From assembly GCA_945873675.1 (NCBI GenBank), contig CAMCEP010000064.1, forward strand, positions 1-11,546: a stretch of DNA of 11,546 nucleotides, in the 5' to 3' direction. The notes under the pieces are model-generated. The model was not told where the DNA came from. It saw nothing but the letters and a program-made list of their open reading frames with translations, and made no database searches. Shown one piece after another: positions 1 through 7,673 of this stretch. Every line of letters starts with the position of its first letter. Position 1 is the stretch's first letter. This DNA comes from Asaia bogorensis (GTDB taxonomy: Bacteria > Pseudomonadota > Alphaproteobacteria > Acetobacterales > Acetobacteraceae). The translations under genes and the position numbers were made by a program.

Positions 1-695
1 ATGGGAAGAGGCACGGACCGATTGCGATCCACCGGCGCCTTGGGATTACCCTGCCAGACAATGCCGATGCGAAAGCCCTGATTGCCGATGCGCTGGCGCC
101 AACGCGCCACGCGTTCCGGTTCCGCCGCCAAATATGGGATGCGTCCCTGATATTGCTGTGGGCGCAGCCCAAGCGCGCGCGGCAGATTCAGCAAAGGCAG
201 CCAAGCCTTCACGCCATGAATTCGCCCCGCCGCACCGCCAGGGCGCACATCAATGCCTTCCAGCACCGGGCCGAGCAGCTTTATCACGCGCGGATCCAGC
301 ACCGCATGCACGCGCACACCGCGCGCGCGCAAAAGGGGCAGGAAGCGCGCGAATTGGATGGTATCGCCAAGCCCCTGTTCGCCCATCACCAAGAGCGATT
401 CCGGCAAAGCCCCACCACGCCACATCGGCATGGCTTCGGGGCCATTCGGGCCGGGGCGCGTGACCTTGGTGAAAACCTCCGGCATCAGATCAAAGCGCAC
501 CTCATAGGCATCCCAGGCTTCCTGCCAAAGCCCAGCACCGAATAGCGCGCGCGCAAGCGCTGCCTTCACATGCAGGTTTTCCGGCTGAAGCTGCGATAAA
601 ACGCGCAAGGCCGCAGCGGCTTCGGCACAGCGCCCGGCATCGCGCGCATCCTCAAGCAGATTGAGGATAGGCGCGATATCGGGCGCTTCCGCCAT
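1..695 (-). CDS. TPR-containing glycosyltransferase-like protein, partial (C-terminus outside window)
   Basis: The reading frame is open from an ATG at 693-695 to the window edge (231 codons). Residues about 8-75 form helical, Ala/Leu-rich repeats of tetratricopeptide type (for example AALARALFGAGLWQEAWDAY). The following segment has the hallmarks of the GT-B-like domain fused to TPRs in many proteobacteria: a MWRGG motif (91-95), then GEQGLGDTIQFARFLPLL (105-122), then GIVWQGNP (211-218) followed by DRNRSVPL. Family knowledge suggests transfer of a sugar to protein or polysaccharide; the substrate cannot be read from the sequence. It starts 10 bp after the trpE stop, so it is probably the third gene of the foldase-trpE transcript. 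The missing C-terminus would hold the rest of the nucleotide-sugar-binding half. The family call is fairly sure; the exact role is unknown. Confidence 0.8.
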   Translation of the reverse strand, partial: MAEAPDIAPILNLLEDARDAGRCAEAAAALRVLSQLQPENLHVKAALARALFGAGLWQEAWDAYEVRFDLMPEVFTKVTRPGPNGPEAMPMWRGGALPESLLVMGEQGLGDTIQFARFLPLLRARGVRVHAVLDPRVIKLLGPVLEGIDVRPGGAAGRIHGVKAWLPLLNLPRALGLRPQQYQGRIPYLAAEPERVARWRQRIGNQGFRIGIVWQGNPKAPVDRNRSVPLP

Positions 696-705
696 GACCT
701 AGGCT

Positions 706-2205
706 TTAGCGCCGGCCTGAGGCGAAACGCACTGCCTCTTCCGCCGCACGAAACAGCGCGCGCGCCTTTTGGCGCGTTTCTTCATATTCCGCCTTGGGAT
801 CGCTATCGGCCACCACACCGGCGCCGGCCTGCACATACATCACACCATCTTTTACCAAGGCGGTACGCAGCGCGATGCAGGTATCCATGCCGCCATCAGC
901 ACCGAAATAGCCAACGCCACCGGCATAAAGCCCACGGCGCGATGGTTCCAATTCCTCGATGATTTCCATCGCTCGGATTTTTGGCGCGCCGGTCAGCGTG
1001 CCGGCCGGGAAGCCCGCGCAATAGGCATCCAAAGCATCCAGCCCTGCGCGCAGGCGCCCCTGCACTTCGGAGCCGATATGCATGACCTGCGAATACCGTT
1101 CCACCTGGAATTGCGCCGTGACCTTCACGGAACCGATTTCGGAGACGCGGCCCACATCATTACGCCCAAGATCGAGCAGCATCAGATGCTCAGCCCGTTC
1201 CTTGGGATCGGCCAGCAATTCCACTTCAAGCGCGTGATCTTCTTCTGGCGTGGCGCCACGCCGGCGCGTGCCGGCGAGTGGGCGGACCGTGACAACACCA
1301 TCGCGCGCGCGGACCAGGATTTCCGGGCTCGCCCCCACCGCGGCAAAGCCACCGAAATCGCAGAAAAACAGGAAGGGTGCCGGATTGATCCGCCGTAGCG
1401 CGCGATACAGCGCAAAGGGCGGCAGTGCGAAGGGGGCAGAAAACCGCTGCGCCGGCACGATCTGAAAGCAATCCCCGGCGCGGATGTAATCCTTCGCGCG
1501 CTCAACGGCCGCGATATAGCTGGCTTCGGTGAAATTGCTGTCAGGCTGGGGCAAAGCGGGCAGGTCAGCGGGCGGCGCTGGGCGCGGCACCGGGCGATCA
1601 AGTGCGGCTTCCGCCTCATCCAACCTGGCATTCGCCGCTTCCCAGGCGGCTTGCGGATCAGCCCCCGGCCAGACCGGCGCGCAGAGCAGAAGTGTGTCGC
1701 GCACATGGTCGAACACGGCCATCAGCGTCGGGCGTGTCATCACCGCATCCGGGATGCCAAGCACATCAGGGTTGGTCGCGGGCAGTTTTTCAATCAACCG
1801 CACCATGTCATAGCCCAGATAGCCAAACAGCCCCGCCGCAATCGGTGGCAGGCTGGCTGGCACCACCATCCGGCATTCATTGATGATGGCGCGCAGGCTA
1901 TCCAAAGCGGGTGCCGCTTCCGGCACAAAACCATGCGGGGCGGAAAGCGCATGGCGATTGAGCTCTGCCTTGCCATTGCGGCAACGCCAGATCAGATCCG
2001 GCGCCATGCCAATCGCGGAATAACGCCCGCGCGCCGCACCGCCTTCAATGCTTTCCAAAAGGAAGGCATTGGCCTGCGCCCCGCCGGTGAGTTTCAGGAA
2101 GGCGCCAACGGGCGTATCCAGATCAGCGACGCGTTCACGAACGAGGATCTGCCCCCGCCCCGCTTCCAAAGCTGCGCGAAATGCCGCGAAACCGCCGCCA
2201 CTCAT
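706..2205 (-). CDS. trpE: Anthranilate synthase component I
   Basis: Converts chorismate and glutamine-derived ammonia to anthranilate, the first committed step of tryptophan synthesis, in the cytoplasm with the TrpG amidotransferase. The 499 aa length is normal for TrpE. The N-terminal domain has the LLES tryptophan feedback-binding motif at residues 49-52 followed by RYSAIG (61-66). The chorismate-binding domain shows GDCFQIVPAQRF (244-255), GASPEIL (291-297), RPLAGTRRRG (308-317), LLDLGRNDVGRV (343-354), VMHIGSEVQG (374-383), GTLTGAPKIRAMEII (402-416), and a C-terminal block with GAGVVADSDP and EYEETRQKA. The LLES motif makes TrpE more likely than the paralogue PabB. The start ATG overlaps the stop of the upstream foldase gene by ATGA, so translational coupling is likely. 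No trpG follows directly; the next gene is a TPR-glycosyltransferase. Confidence 0.96.
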   Translation of the reverse strand: MSGGGFAAFRAALEAGRGQILVRERVADLDTPVGAFLKLTGGAQANAFLLESIEGGAARGRYSAIGMAPDLIWRCRNGKAELNRHALSAPHGFVPEAAPALDSLRAIINECRMVVPASLPPIAAGLFGYLGYDMVRLIEKLPATNPDVLGIPDAVMTRPTLMAVFDHVRDTLLLCAPVWPGADPQAAWEAANARLDEAEAALDRPVPRPAPPADLPALPQPDSNFTEASYIAAVERAKDYIRAGDCFQIVPAQRFSAPFALPPFALYRALRRINPAPFLFFCDFGGFAAVGASPEILVRARDGVVTVRPLAGTRRRGATPEEDHALEVELLADPKERAEHLMLLDLGRNDVGRVSEIGSVKVTAQFQVERYSQVMHIGSEVQGRLRAGLDALDAYCAGFPAGTLTGAPKIRAMEIIEELEPSRRGLYAGGVGYFGADGGMDTCIALRTALVKDGVMYVQAGAGVVADSDPKAEYEETRQKARALFRAAEEAVRFASGRR

Positions 2206-4094
2206 CTGCCTGTCACCTGTTCCAGCACGCGTTCATTGATGCGCACATTGGCGCGCCCGCGCAATGCAGCTTGGAATTGCTGTTCCAGATCATCGCCTAC
2301 GGCTTGTTCGATTTCCACGCGCACACGGCCCATGCCAAGCGGATCACTTGCCGGATCAAGCCGCAAAATATCCGCAACCGACGCCACCGCAAAGCCGCCG
2401 CGGATTTCCGCCATGGTCGCCCCCCCGCGCTTGGCTTCAAACAAGGGCGGCAGCAATTCCGGCGGCACCGAGCTGCCCTGCGCCGGATCTCGCCCGAAAG
2501 GTGCGGTGCGCGTGCTGACCAAGCCCAATTCTTGCGCGGCTTCCACCAAAGTCTTGCCGCTACGCTGCGCCGCCAAAAGCCCGGCCGCGCGTGTTTCGGT
2601 GAAGCGCCGGCGCGCATCGGCAATCACGGCGCGGCGGAGGTCCTGTTCAACCTCAGCAAAGGGGCGCAGCTGAGATGGCGTAATGCCGGTTACTTCAATC
2701 GCTGCAAAAGCATCACCAAATTCCTGCAAGCGCGGCGCCGCCCCCTGATCCTGCATGAAAATCGCGCGCAGCACGGCATTGCGTTGTTCCGCAGGCACCG
2801 GCAGCGTCACCGCTTCATTGGCGGGGCTGCGCCCCCCGGGATCAAGCGTGGCATTCACCAGCGCCAGCCCAAAGCGCGGTGCGGCTTCGGCCAGCGTCAT
2901 CCCACCCGCCAGCGCATCTTCCACCTTATTGCCACGCTCATACGCAAGATCGAGTGCGCGGTCCTTTGCCACATCCCGGCGCAATTGATCACGCAATTGA
3001 TCCAGCGTGAAAATCTGCCCGGGTTCCACCGCTTCAATGCCAATTACATGCCAGCCAAAGGGGCTTTGCACCGGGTCTGTCACACTTTGCGGCAGGGCGG
3101 CGAAAGCCGCATTCGCCAAGGCGGGGATGGGCAGGCTTGCCTTATCACCCATGGGCAGCGCCATGGCCTGACCGCCCGCCGCGGTGGCAGCCGCTTCCAC
3201 GGTTTCCCAATCAGCACCCGCTTGCCAAAGCTGCGAGATTTCCCGCGCGCGCGCTTCATCGGCCAGCACCACTTGGCGGATTTGCCGGCGTTCTGGCCTG
3301 TCATATTGGCCGTGGCGGGCTTCGAAGGCTTGCTTGATCTCGTCTTCCGAAACGGCGATTTCATTCGCGAGCGTTTCCGCCGACAGCACCGCGATGGTGA
3401 TTTGCCGGAACTCCGGCGTGGAGAAACGCTGCGGGTTGTTTTCCAGAAAGCGCTGCAATTGCGCTTCCGTCGGCGCTTCCGGTTCAGGCGCGGCGGAGAA
3501 TGGCAGCAGCACCACATCCGCCACCCGCCGTTCCGTCTGCCAAACTAGAAGCGGCGCGGTTTGCGCGTCCGACGCCGCAGCACCGGAACGCACGGCACCC
3601 AATAGCTGCTGGCGCAGCAGATCGCCCTTGATCAGCGACAAAAATTGCGCTTCGGACAATTCATTGCTGCGCAGCACCTGCAACAGAATCTCACGCGAAA
3701 ACCGCCCATCGGGGCCGCGCAGGCCGGGGATGGCGAAGACCGTGTCGCGCACCTGTTCCTCGGGCGCCACCACACCCATGCGTTGCGCTTCGGCCACCAT
3801 GGCGCGTTCGCCGATCAGGTTTTCGAGCGCACCGGCAGCGACCGCACGGCGGATCGCCTCATTCGGTTCAAACTGATTGCCCATCTGGCGCGCGATTCGC
3901 GACATTTCCCGCCGCGCGGCCATTTGTGCTTCTTCGGCTTCAATGGACATGCCGCCCACCTTCGCCACCGCGGTATCGCGGCCGATCTTGCGGACGACAT
4001 CCTCAATCCCCCAGACGGCGAAGGACAGGACGAGCAGAATGAATAGCGCCTTGGCGACCCAGGTAGAGGCAAGGCGACGCATGAAGGTGATCAT
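2202..4094 (-). CDS. PpiD/SurA-type membrane-anchored peptidyl-prolyl isomerase foldase
   Basis: An inner-membrane-anchored periplasmic chaperone of the PpiD class that helps newly exported and outer-membrane proteins fold. From the chosen ATG at 4092-4094 the product is 630 aa, close to the usual PpiD length. A short cytoplasmic head (MITFMRRLAS) precedes a single membrane helix at about residues 15-31 (ALFILLVLSFAVWGIEDV). A SurA_N-like helical domain follows (about 45-180), then a parvulin (PPIC) domain at about 265-358 ending in SPFGWHVIGIEAVEPG, and a long C-terminal helical region. The frame can extend upstream to a TTG at 4148, but the MxxxRRLAxTWVAK opening is typical of alphaproteobacterial relatives, so the ATG at 4094 (or 4082) is preferred; no strong Shine-Dalgarno decides between them. 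It overlaps trpE by 4 bp and is divergent from tpiA, an arrangement known in alphaproteobacteria. Confidence 0.88.
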   Translation of the reverse strand: MITFMRRLASTWVAKALFILLVLSFAVWGIEDVVRKIGRDTAVAKVGGMSIEAEEAQMAARREMSRIARQMGNQFEPNEAIRRAVAAGALENLIGERAMVAEAQRMGVVAPEEQVRDTVFAIPGLRGPDGRFSREILLQVLRSNELSEAQFLSLIKGDLLRQQLLGAVRSGAAASDAQTAPLLVWQTERRVADVVLLPFSAAPEPEAPTEAQLQRFLENNPQRFSTPEFRQITIAVLSAETLANEIAVSEDEIKQAFEARHGQYDRPERRQIRQVVLADEARAREISQLWQAGADWETVEAAATAAGGQAMALPMGDKASLPIPALANAAFAALPQSVTDPVQSPFGWHVIGIEAVEPGQIFTLDQLRDQLRRDVAKDRALDLAYERGNKVEDALAGGMTLAEAAPRFGLALVNATLDPGGRSPANEAVTLPVPAEQRNAVLRAIFMQDQGAAPRLQEFGDAFAAIEVTGITPSQLRPFAEVEQDLRRAVIADARRRFTETRAAGLLAAQRSGKTLVEAAQELGLVSTRTAPFGRDPAQGSSVPPELLPPLFEAKRGGATMAEIRGGFAVASVADILRLDPASDPLGMGRVRVEIEQAVGDDLEQQFQAALRGRANVRINERVLEQVTGR

Positions 4095-4213
4095 GAAACA
4101 AGTGATTACCGCCGCGCGGCGCGGCGCGAAAGGCCCGATGCTTGCCAAGCCCCCAAGCGGCGGCTAGCCACTCACGCAAAGATGAACCCCCGAAGCCCAG
4201 GAGGAACCCCAGC

Positions 4214-4963
4214 ATGACCCCCGGTGTGCGCCCGCTGATCGCCGGCAATTGGAAAATGCATGGGCAGGCCGCCGAGGCCCAAGCTTTGGCCCGGGCCATT
4301 GCCGCCGGCGCCGCTGGGCTGAAGGCCGAAGTGCTGATCTGCCCCCCCGCCACGCTGATCGCCCCCCTGTCCCAGGCTTGCGCCGGGTTGGTGGCGCTTG
4401 GCGGGCAGGATTGCCATGAGGCCGCCAAGGGCGCCCATACCGGGGATATTGCCGCCGCGATGCTGAAGGATGCCGGCGCCACTTACGTTATTCTGGGCCA
4501 TTCCGAACGCCGCATGGCGTATCGGGAGACCAGTCACCGTGTCCGCGCCAAGGCCGAAGCGGCAATGGCTGCCGGCCTGATCCCGGTGGTTTGCGTGGGC
4601 GAACCCGAGGATGACCGGCTTTTGGGCCGGGCCGAGGAAGTGGTCGCCGAACAAATGGCGGAAAGCCTGCCGGAGGGCTTTGGCGCCGCCGGCGGCGTTT
4701 TGGCTTATGAACCCGTCTGGGCCATTGGCACTGGCCGCACGCCAACCGAAGCCGATATCAGCGCCATGCACGCCATGATGCGCGCCAAGCTGGCCGAGAG
4801 CTTCCCGGGGGCAGGCGCGGGGCTGCGCTTGCTTTATGGCGGTTCGGTCAAGCCCGGCAATGCCGTGGCCATCCTGGCGCTGCCCCATGTGGATGGCGCG
4901 CTTGTCGGCGGTGCCAGCCTGGTGGCCGAGGATTTCCTGGCGATCGCGCGCGCCGCCGGCTAG
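4214..4963 (+). CDS. tpiA: Triosephosphate isomerase
   Basis: Interconverts dihydroxyacetone phosphate and glyceraldehyde 3-phosphate in glycolysis and gluconeogenesis; cytoplasmic and normally dimeric. The 249 aa product is the usual size. All catalytic positions are present: Asn12 and Lys14 in AGNWKMHG, the electrophilic His96 in ILGHSERR, and the base Glu166 in AYEPVWAIGTG, which also begins the flexible loop-6 region. The phosphate-binding LLYGGSVKPGN (207-217) and DGALVGGASL (228-237) complete the barrel. The start is chosen because AGGAGG at 4199-4204 lies 9 nt before this ATG; an upstream in-frame ATG at 4142 would add a 24-residue tail unlike the family. It is divergent from the foldase gene and is followed 76 bp later by dapA on the same strand. 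The secG gene often found after tpiA is absent here. Confidence 0.97.
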   Translation: MTPGVRPLIAGNWKMHGQAAEAQALARAIAAGAAGLKAEVLICPPATLIAPLSQACAGLVALGGQDCHEAAKGAHTGDIAAAMLKDAGATYVILGHSERRMAYRETSHRVRAKAEAAMAAGLIPVVCVGEPEDDRLLGRAEEVVAEQMAESLPEGFGAAGGVLAYEPVWAIGTGRTPTEADISAMHAMMRAKLAESFPGAGAGLRLLYGGSVKPGNAVAILALPHVDGALVGGASLVAEDFLAIARAAG

Positions 4964-4985
4964 GCTTTACTTCCCGCCTTGTCGC

Positions 4986-5011
4986 GGCGCGCCTTGGCGC
5001 CTAACTTTGTT
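4986..5011 (+). terminator. Weak hairpin in the tpiA-dapA gap
   Basis: A 5 bp GC stem (GGCGC at 4986-4990 and GCGCC at 4997-5001, loop GCCTTG) is followed by a T-rich but interrupted tail (TAACTTTGTT). It might attenuate transcription between tpiA and dapA. The stem is short and the U-tract imperfect, so this is a weak candidate. Confidence 0.22.
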
Positions 5012-5039
5012 CCCTCAAATTCCTCAGGAGGATGCCAGC

Positions 5040-5918
5040 ATGTTCAAGGGTTCCATGGTTGCGCTGATTACGCCCATGCGCGCGGATGGGTCCGTGGACG
5101 AAAAAGCCTTCGTGGAATTGGTGCATTGGCAGATTGCCGAGGGCACGGAAGGCCTGATCCCCGTTGGCACCACCGGCGAAAGCCCGACCCTTTCGCATGA
5201 GGAACACAAGCGCGTGGTGGAGCTTTGCGTGGAAGCCGCTGCCGGGCGCGTGCCCGTGATCGCGGGTACCGGCAGCAACAGCACATCTGAGGCGATTGAC
5301 TTCACCCGCCACGCCAAGAAGGCCGGCGCCGATGGCTGCCTGGTGGTCACGCCCTATTACAACAAGCCGACGCAAGAAGGCATGTATCTGCATTTCAAGG
5401 CCATCGCGGACGCCGTTGATCTGCCCATGGTGATCTACAATATCCCACCGCGCAGCGTGATTGACATGAGTGTTGAGACCATGGCGCGGCTGGCCAAGCA
5501 CCCGAATATCATTGGCGTTAAGGATGCCACCGCCAATCTGGTGCGCCCGCTGCACACGCGCCGCGCTTGCGGGGAAGATTTCGCGCAGCTTTCGGGTGAA
5601 GACCATACCGCCGTATCCTTCCTGGCCGCTGGCGGGCATGGCTGCATCAGCGTCACCGCCAATGTGGCACCGCGGCTTTGCGCGGAAATGCACAAGGCCT
5701 GGCGCCTGGGCCGCGTGGATGAGGCGATTGAAATTCAGGACCGCCTGGTGCCGTTGCATGATGCGCTGTTTTCCGAGACCTCTCCGGGCCCGGTGAAATA
5801 TGCGGCGAGCTTGCTGGCCAAAAGCAGCGATCACTGCCGCCTGCCGCTGGCCCCTGTTGGTGAGGCCACGCGCGCAAGGGTGCGTGAGGCGATGGTATCC
5901 GCCGGTTTGTTGAACTGA
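5040..5918 (+). CDS. dapA: 4-hydroxy-tetrahydrodipicolinate synthase
   Basis: Condenses pyruvate with aspartate-semialdehyde, the first step specific to the diaminopimelate/lysine pathway that feeds peptidoglycan; cytoplasmic TIM-barrel enzyme. The product is 292 aa, the same length as E. coli DapA, and key residues fall at the same numbers: Thr44 and Thr45 in GTTGESPTL, Tyr107 in PYYNKP, Tyr133 and Arg138 in YNIPPRS, and the Schiff-base Lys161 in GVKDAT. The start is fixed by AGGAGGA at 5026-5032, 7 nt before the ATG; the frame is open upstream to 4836, but that part runs through tpiA in another frame and is not coding. The smpB gene follows after 32 bp, the dapA-smpB order known from alphaproteobacteria. 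Confidence 0.97.
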   Translation: MFKGSMVALITPMRADGSVDEKAFVELVHWQIAEGTEGLIPVGTTGESPTLSHEEHKRVVELCVEAAAGRVPVIAGTGSNSTSEAIDFTRHAKKAGADGCLVVTPYYNKPTQEGMYLHFKAIADAVDLPMVIYNIPPRSVIDMSVETMARLAKHPNIIGVKDATANLVRPLHTRRACGEDFAQLSGEDHTAVSFLAAGGHGCISVTANVAPRLCAEMHKAWRLGRVDEAIEIQDRLVPLHDALFSETSPGPVKYAASLLAKSSDHCRLPLAPVGEATRARVREAMVSAGLLN

Positions 5919-5950
5919 AGGGATGCGCCCGCGCGGTGGGCGCGTAAGAC
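5918..5950 (+). promoter_or_regulatory. Leader hairpin bridging the smpB ribosome binding site
   Basis: The gap between dapA and smpB holds an imperfect 8 bp stem (ATGCGCCC at 5923-5930 paired with GGGCGCGT at 5938-5945, one G-T pair, 7 nt loop). The only purine-rich anti-16S stretch is AAGGGA at 5918-5923, 27 nt before the ATG and too far to work linearly. Folding the stem would leave about 5 nt between AAGGG and the start codon. The stem is seen in the sequence; the role is inferred. Confidence 0.35.
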
Positions 5951-6436
5951 ATGGCTGAACCGCGCAAAAAGGGGATGATTTCCCACGGCATCGCCGCGCA
6001 AAACCGCAAGGCGCGGTTTGACTATAAAATCTTGGAAACCGTCGAGGCAGGGCTTGCGCTGGTGGGGCCTGAGGTGAAGTCTCTGCGTGCCGGGCGCGCC
6101 ACGCTGACGGAAGCCTGGGCCGGCGAACGTGATGGGGAGATGTGGCTATTCAATGCCCATATCCCCGAATGGCAGGCGGGTTCCTTCATGGCGCGGTTCG
6201 AGCCGCGCCGGCCGCGGAAGTTGTTGTTGCACAGCAAGCAGGCGCGCGAATTGATCGGCGCCATCACGCGCGACGGGGCGACGCTTGTGCCGCTGGATAT
6301 TCATTTCAATGAACGCGGGCGGGCGAAGGTGTTGCTGGGGCTGGCTGAGGGCAAGAAGAAGCATGACAAGCGGGCAGCGATTGCGGCGCGGGATTGGCAG
6401 CGGGATAAGGCGCGGTTGATGCGGGATAAGGGGTAG
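5951..6436 (+). CDS. smpB: SsrA-binding protein SmpB (trans-translation)
   Basis: Binds tmRNA and delivers it to ribosomes stalled on truncated messages, mimicking the codon-anticodon arm; cytoplasmic. The 161 aa product is the usual size. It shows the OB-fold core with IAAQNRKARFDYKI, GLALVGPEVKSLRAG, an AHI motif near residue 70, and LVPLDIHFNERGRAKVLLGLA, followed by the KKKHDKR segment and a basic C-terminal tail (AARDWQRDKARLMRDKG) that enters the mRNA channel. It lies 32 bp downstream of dapA. The tmRNA gene ssrA is not in this window. In many alphaproteobacteria rpoZ or relA follow soon after; here a low-GC glycosyltransferase segment begins instead. Confidence 0.96.
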   Translation: MAEPRKKGMISHGIAAQNRKARFDYKILETVEAGLALVGPEVKSLRAGRATLTEAWAGERDGEMWLFNAHIPEWQAGSFMARFEPRRPRKLLLHSKQARELIGAITRDGATLVPLDIHFNERGRAKVLLGLAEGKKKHDKRAAIAARDWQRDKARLMRDKG

Positions 6437-6604
6437 GGGCAGTTTTTGATATCGCGTCATCGGGGTAAGCTTTTTGGCCCGCATACGCAGGCAGACTAGA
6501 AGAAAAAAACCTAAAACTAGCCTCTATTTACCGCAACTATAGTAATTCTCTGAAATTCATATTATTTATACAAGCGTCACCATTTAGCGCAACGCGCAGT
6601 GAAG
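6437..6604. other. AT-rich intergenic leader at the left edge of the variable segment
   Basis: Base composition drops sharply after about 6480, with A/T runs such as the A-tract at 6501-6507. No convincing rho-independent terminator is seen after smpB. Several -10-like words (TATAGT near 6538, TATTTA and TATACA near 6562-6571) could serve the following gene, but none has a clear -35 partner at the right spacing. No RNA gene was recognised. Confidence 0.4.
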
Positions 6605-7597
6605 ATGGAATACACGATGTTTTCTTTTAAAGAATCATTGAAAAAATGCATACGGTTTGTTTTTGCGCCTGTCATTCGACGCTTCTATGCCCATGTCGAT
6701 TATAGGGTTTCTTTGTTTCTGACGGGCGGGCCTGTTTCTCATTCTTCGAATACGACCGAAATGTTTGTGAAAACCGGGAACCTTGGGGCCAGCGCGTATT
6801 CGTTGTCAGGTGCCACGCATGGTGGCGGGGCGTCGGCTTCGACCTCTTCGGTATCTAAGAACAATATGATGCTGCATTCGATTTACCTGCATCCGGCAGA
6901 CATTGCTGGATTTTCCGACATTCTTCCTCCGCGGATTTCTGCAAACATAGATTCATTCAAGCAGGCGCATCCGGGATTTTCGCATCATCTATATGGGCAT
7001 GATGCGCTGGTGGCGTTTCTGGAAGATAAGTTTGGAAAGGAAGTGACAGAAACCTACCATCGGCTGGTTCCAAAAGCCTATAAGGCAGATCTCGCCCGCT
7101 ATTGCTTATTATATGTCCATGGCGGGGTTTACGCTGATCTAGCCTGTCATTTTTGGCAACCAATCGTCAGGCAAGCCCCGACGAAGTTGCATATCTTTCG
7201 TGATGCCTTCAATTCAGCACCTTGGATCGTGAGTAATGCCATTATCGCAGCCCCAAGAAATCTTCCGCTTTTTGAGGAGGTAATCAAAAATATCATCAGG
7301 CATTGTCATGAAAATTATTATGGTTTCAATCCCCTATGCCCGACTGGGCCGAACCTATTTGGCCGTTGCATCGCCACCCATTCAAGGCTCGAAGAGTTGG
7401 TGACAGGAGAGGCCATTAAAATAAACAAAAACCCCTCGACGCCTTCTCTTGCCTATATTCCACCCAATGGTGAGATTCTTGCGGTTAGTTGTAAATTGAG
7501 TACTGGGCTGAGATCCCTGGGCGCTCCTTTTCATGAGGATTACAACGACATCTACGCCAAGAAGGGCATCTATAAATCGATCTACCCGGTCAAATAA
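6605..7597 (+). CDS. GT32-like glycosyltransferase (glycosyltransferase sugar-binding region with DXD motif)
   Basis: Likely transfers a sugar from a nucleotide-sugar donor to a surface glycan; acceptor unknown. A basic, aromatic N-terminal helix region (about 5-40) and a Gly/Ser/Ala/Thr-rich linker (about 58-85) precede a GT32/Och1-type domain: MLHSIYLHP, a segment resembling ANIDSFKQAHPGFSHHLY, then the family signature KADLARYCLLYVHGGVYADLA (about 160-180, from the ATG at 6605). In most relatives the end of that motif is D-x-D; here it reads Asp178-Leu179-Ala180. Three starts are possible (GTG 6599, ATG 6605, ATG 6617), with only weak Shine-Dalgarno matches, so the exact N-terminus is uncertain. 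The gene is AT-richer than dapA or smpB and converges on another glycosyltransferase, which suggests a transferred polysaccharide cassette. Confidence 0.78.
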   Translation: MEYTMFSFKESLKKCIRFVFAPVIRRFYAHVDYRVSLFLTGGPVSHSSNTTEMFVKTGNLGASAYSLSGATHGGGASASTSSVSKNNMMLHSIYLHPADIAGFSDILPPRISANIDSFKQAHPGFSHHLYGHDALVAFLEDKFGKEVTETYHRLVPKAYKADLARYCLLYVHGGVYADLACHFWQPIVRQAPTKLHIFRDAFNSAPWIVSNAIIAAPRNLPLFEEVIKNIIRHCHENYYGFNPLCPTGPNLFGRCIATHSRLEELVTGEAIKINKNPSTPSLAYIPPNGEILAVSCKLSTGLRSLGAPFHEDYNDIYAKKGIYKSIYPVK

Positions 7598-7673
7598 GGC
7601 CTTCCAGAGGAACCGGACCGATCGATATATTTGGATTTTTCACCTAGGTACACGCACAATAAATACAACGCAT

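Noticed and set aside
1651..2673. 340-codon plus-strand frame spanning trpE and the foldase gene
   Set aside because: Antisense to two well-identified genes, with no family motif.
2181..3548. Long (455-codon) plus-strand frame inside the foldase gene
   Set aside because: Shadow of the high-GC minus-strand gene; rich in Arg, His and Gln with no domain, while the minus strand encodes a clear PpiD-type protein.
4142..4182. Possible promoter TTGCCA-17-TAGCCA ahead of tpiA
   Set aside because: The -35-like box is good, but the -10-like box matches only 2 of 6 consensus bases, so it was not listed.
4142..4213. N-terminal extension of tpiA from the upstream in-frame ATG
   Set aside because: The strong AGGAGG at 4199-4204 and family N-terminus point to the ATG at 4214.
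5001..5834. 277-codon minus-strand frame over dapA
   Set aside because: Antisense shadow; dapA on the plus strand has all catalytic residues.
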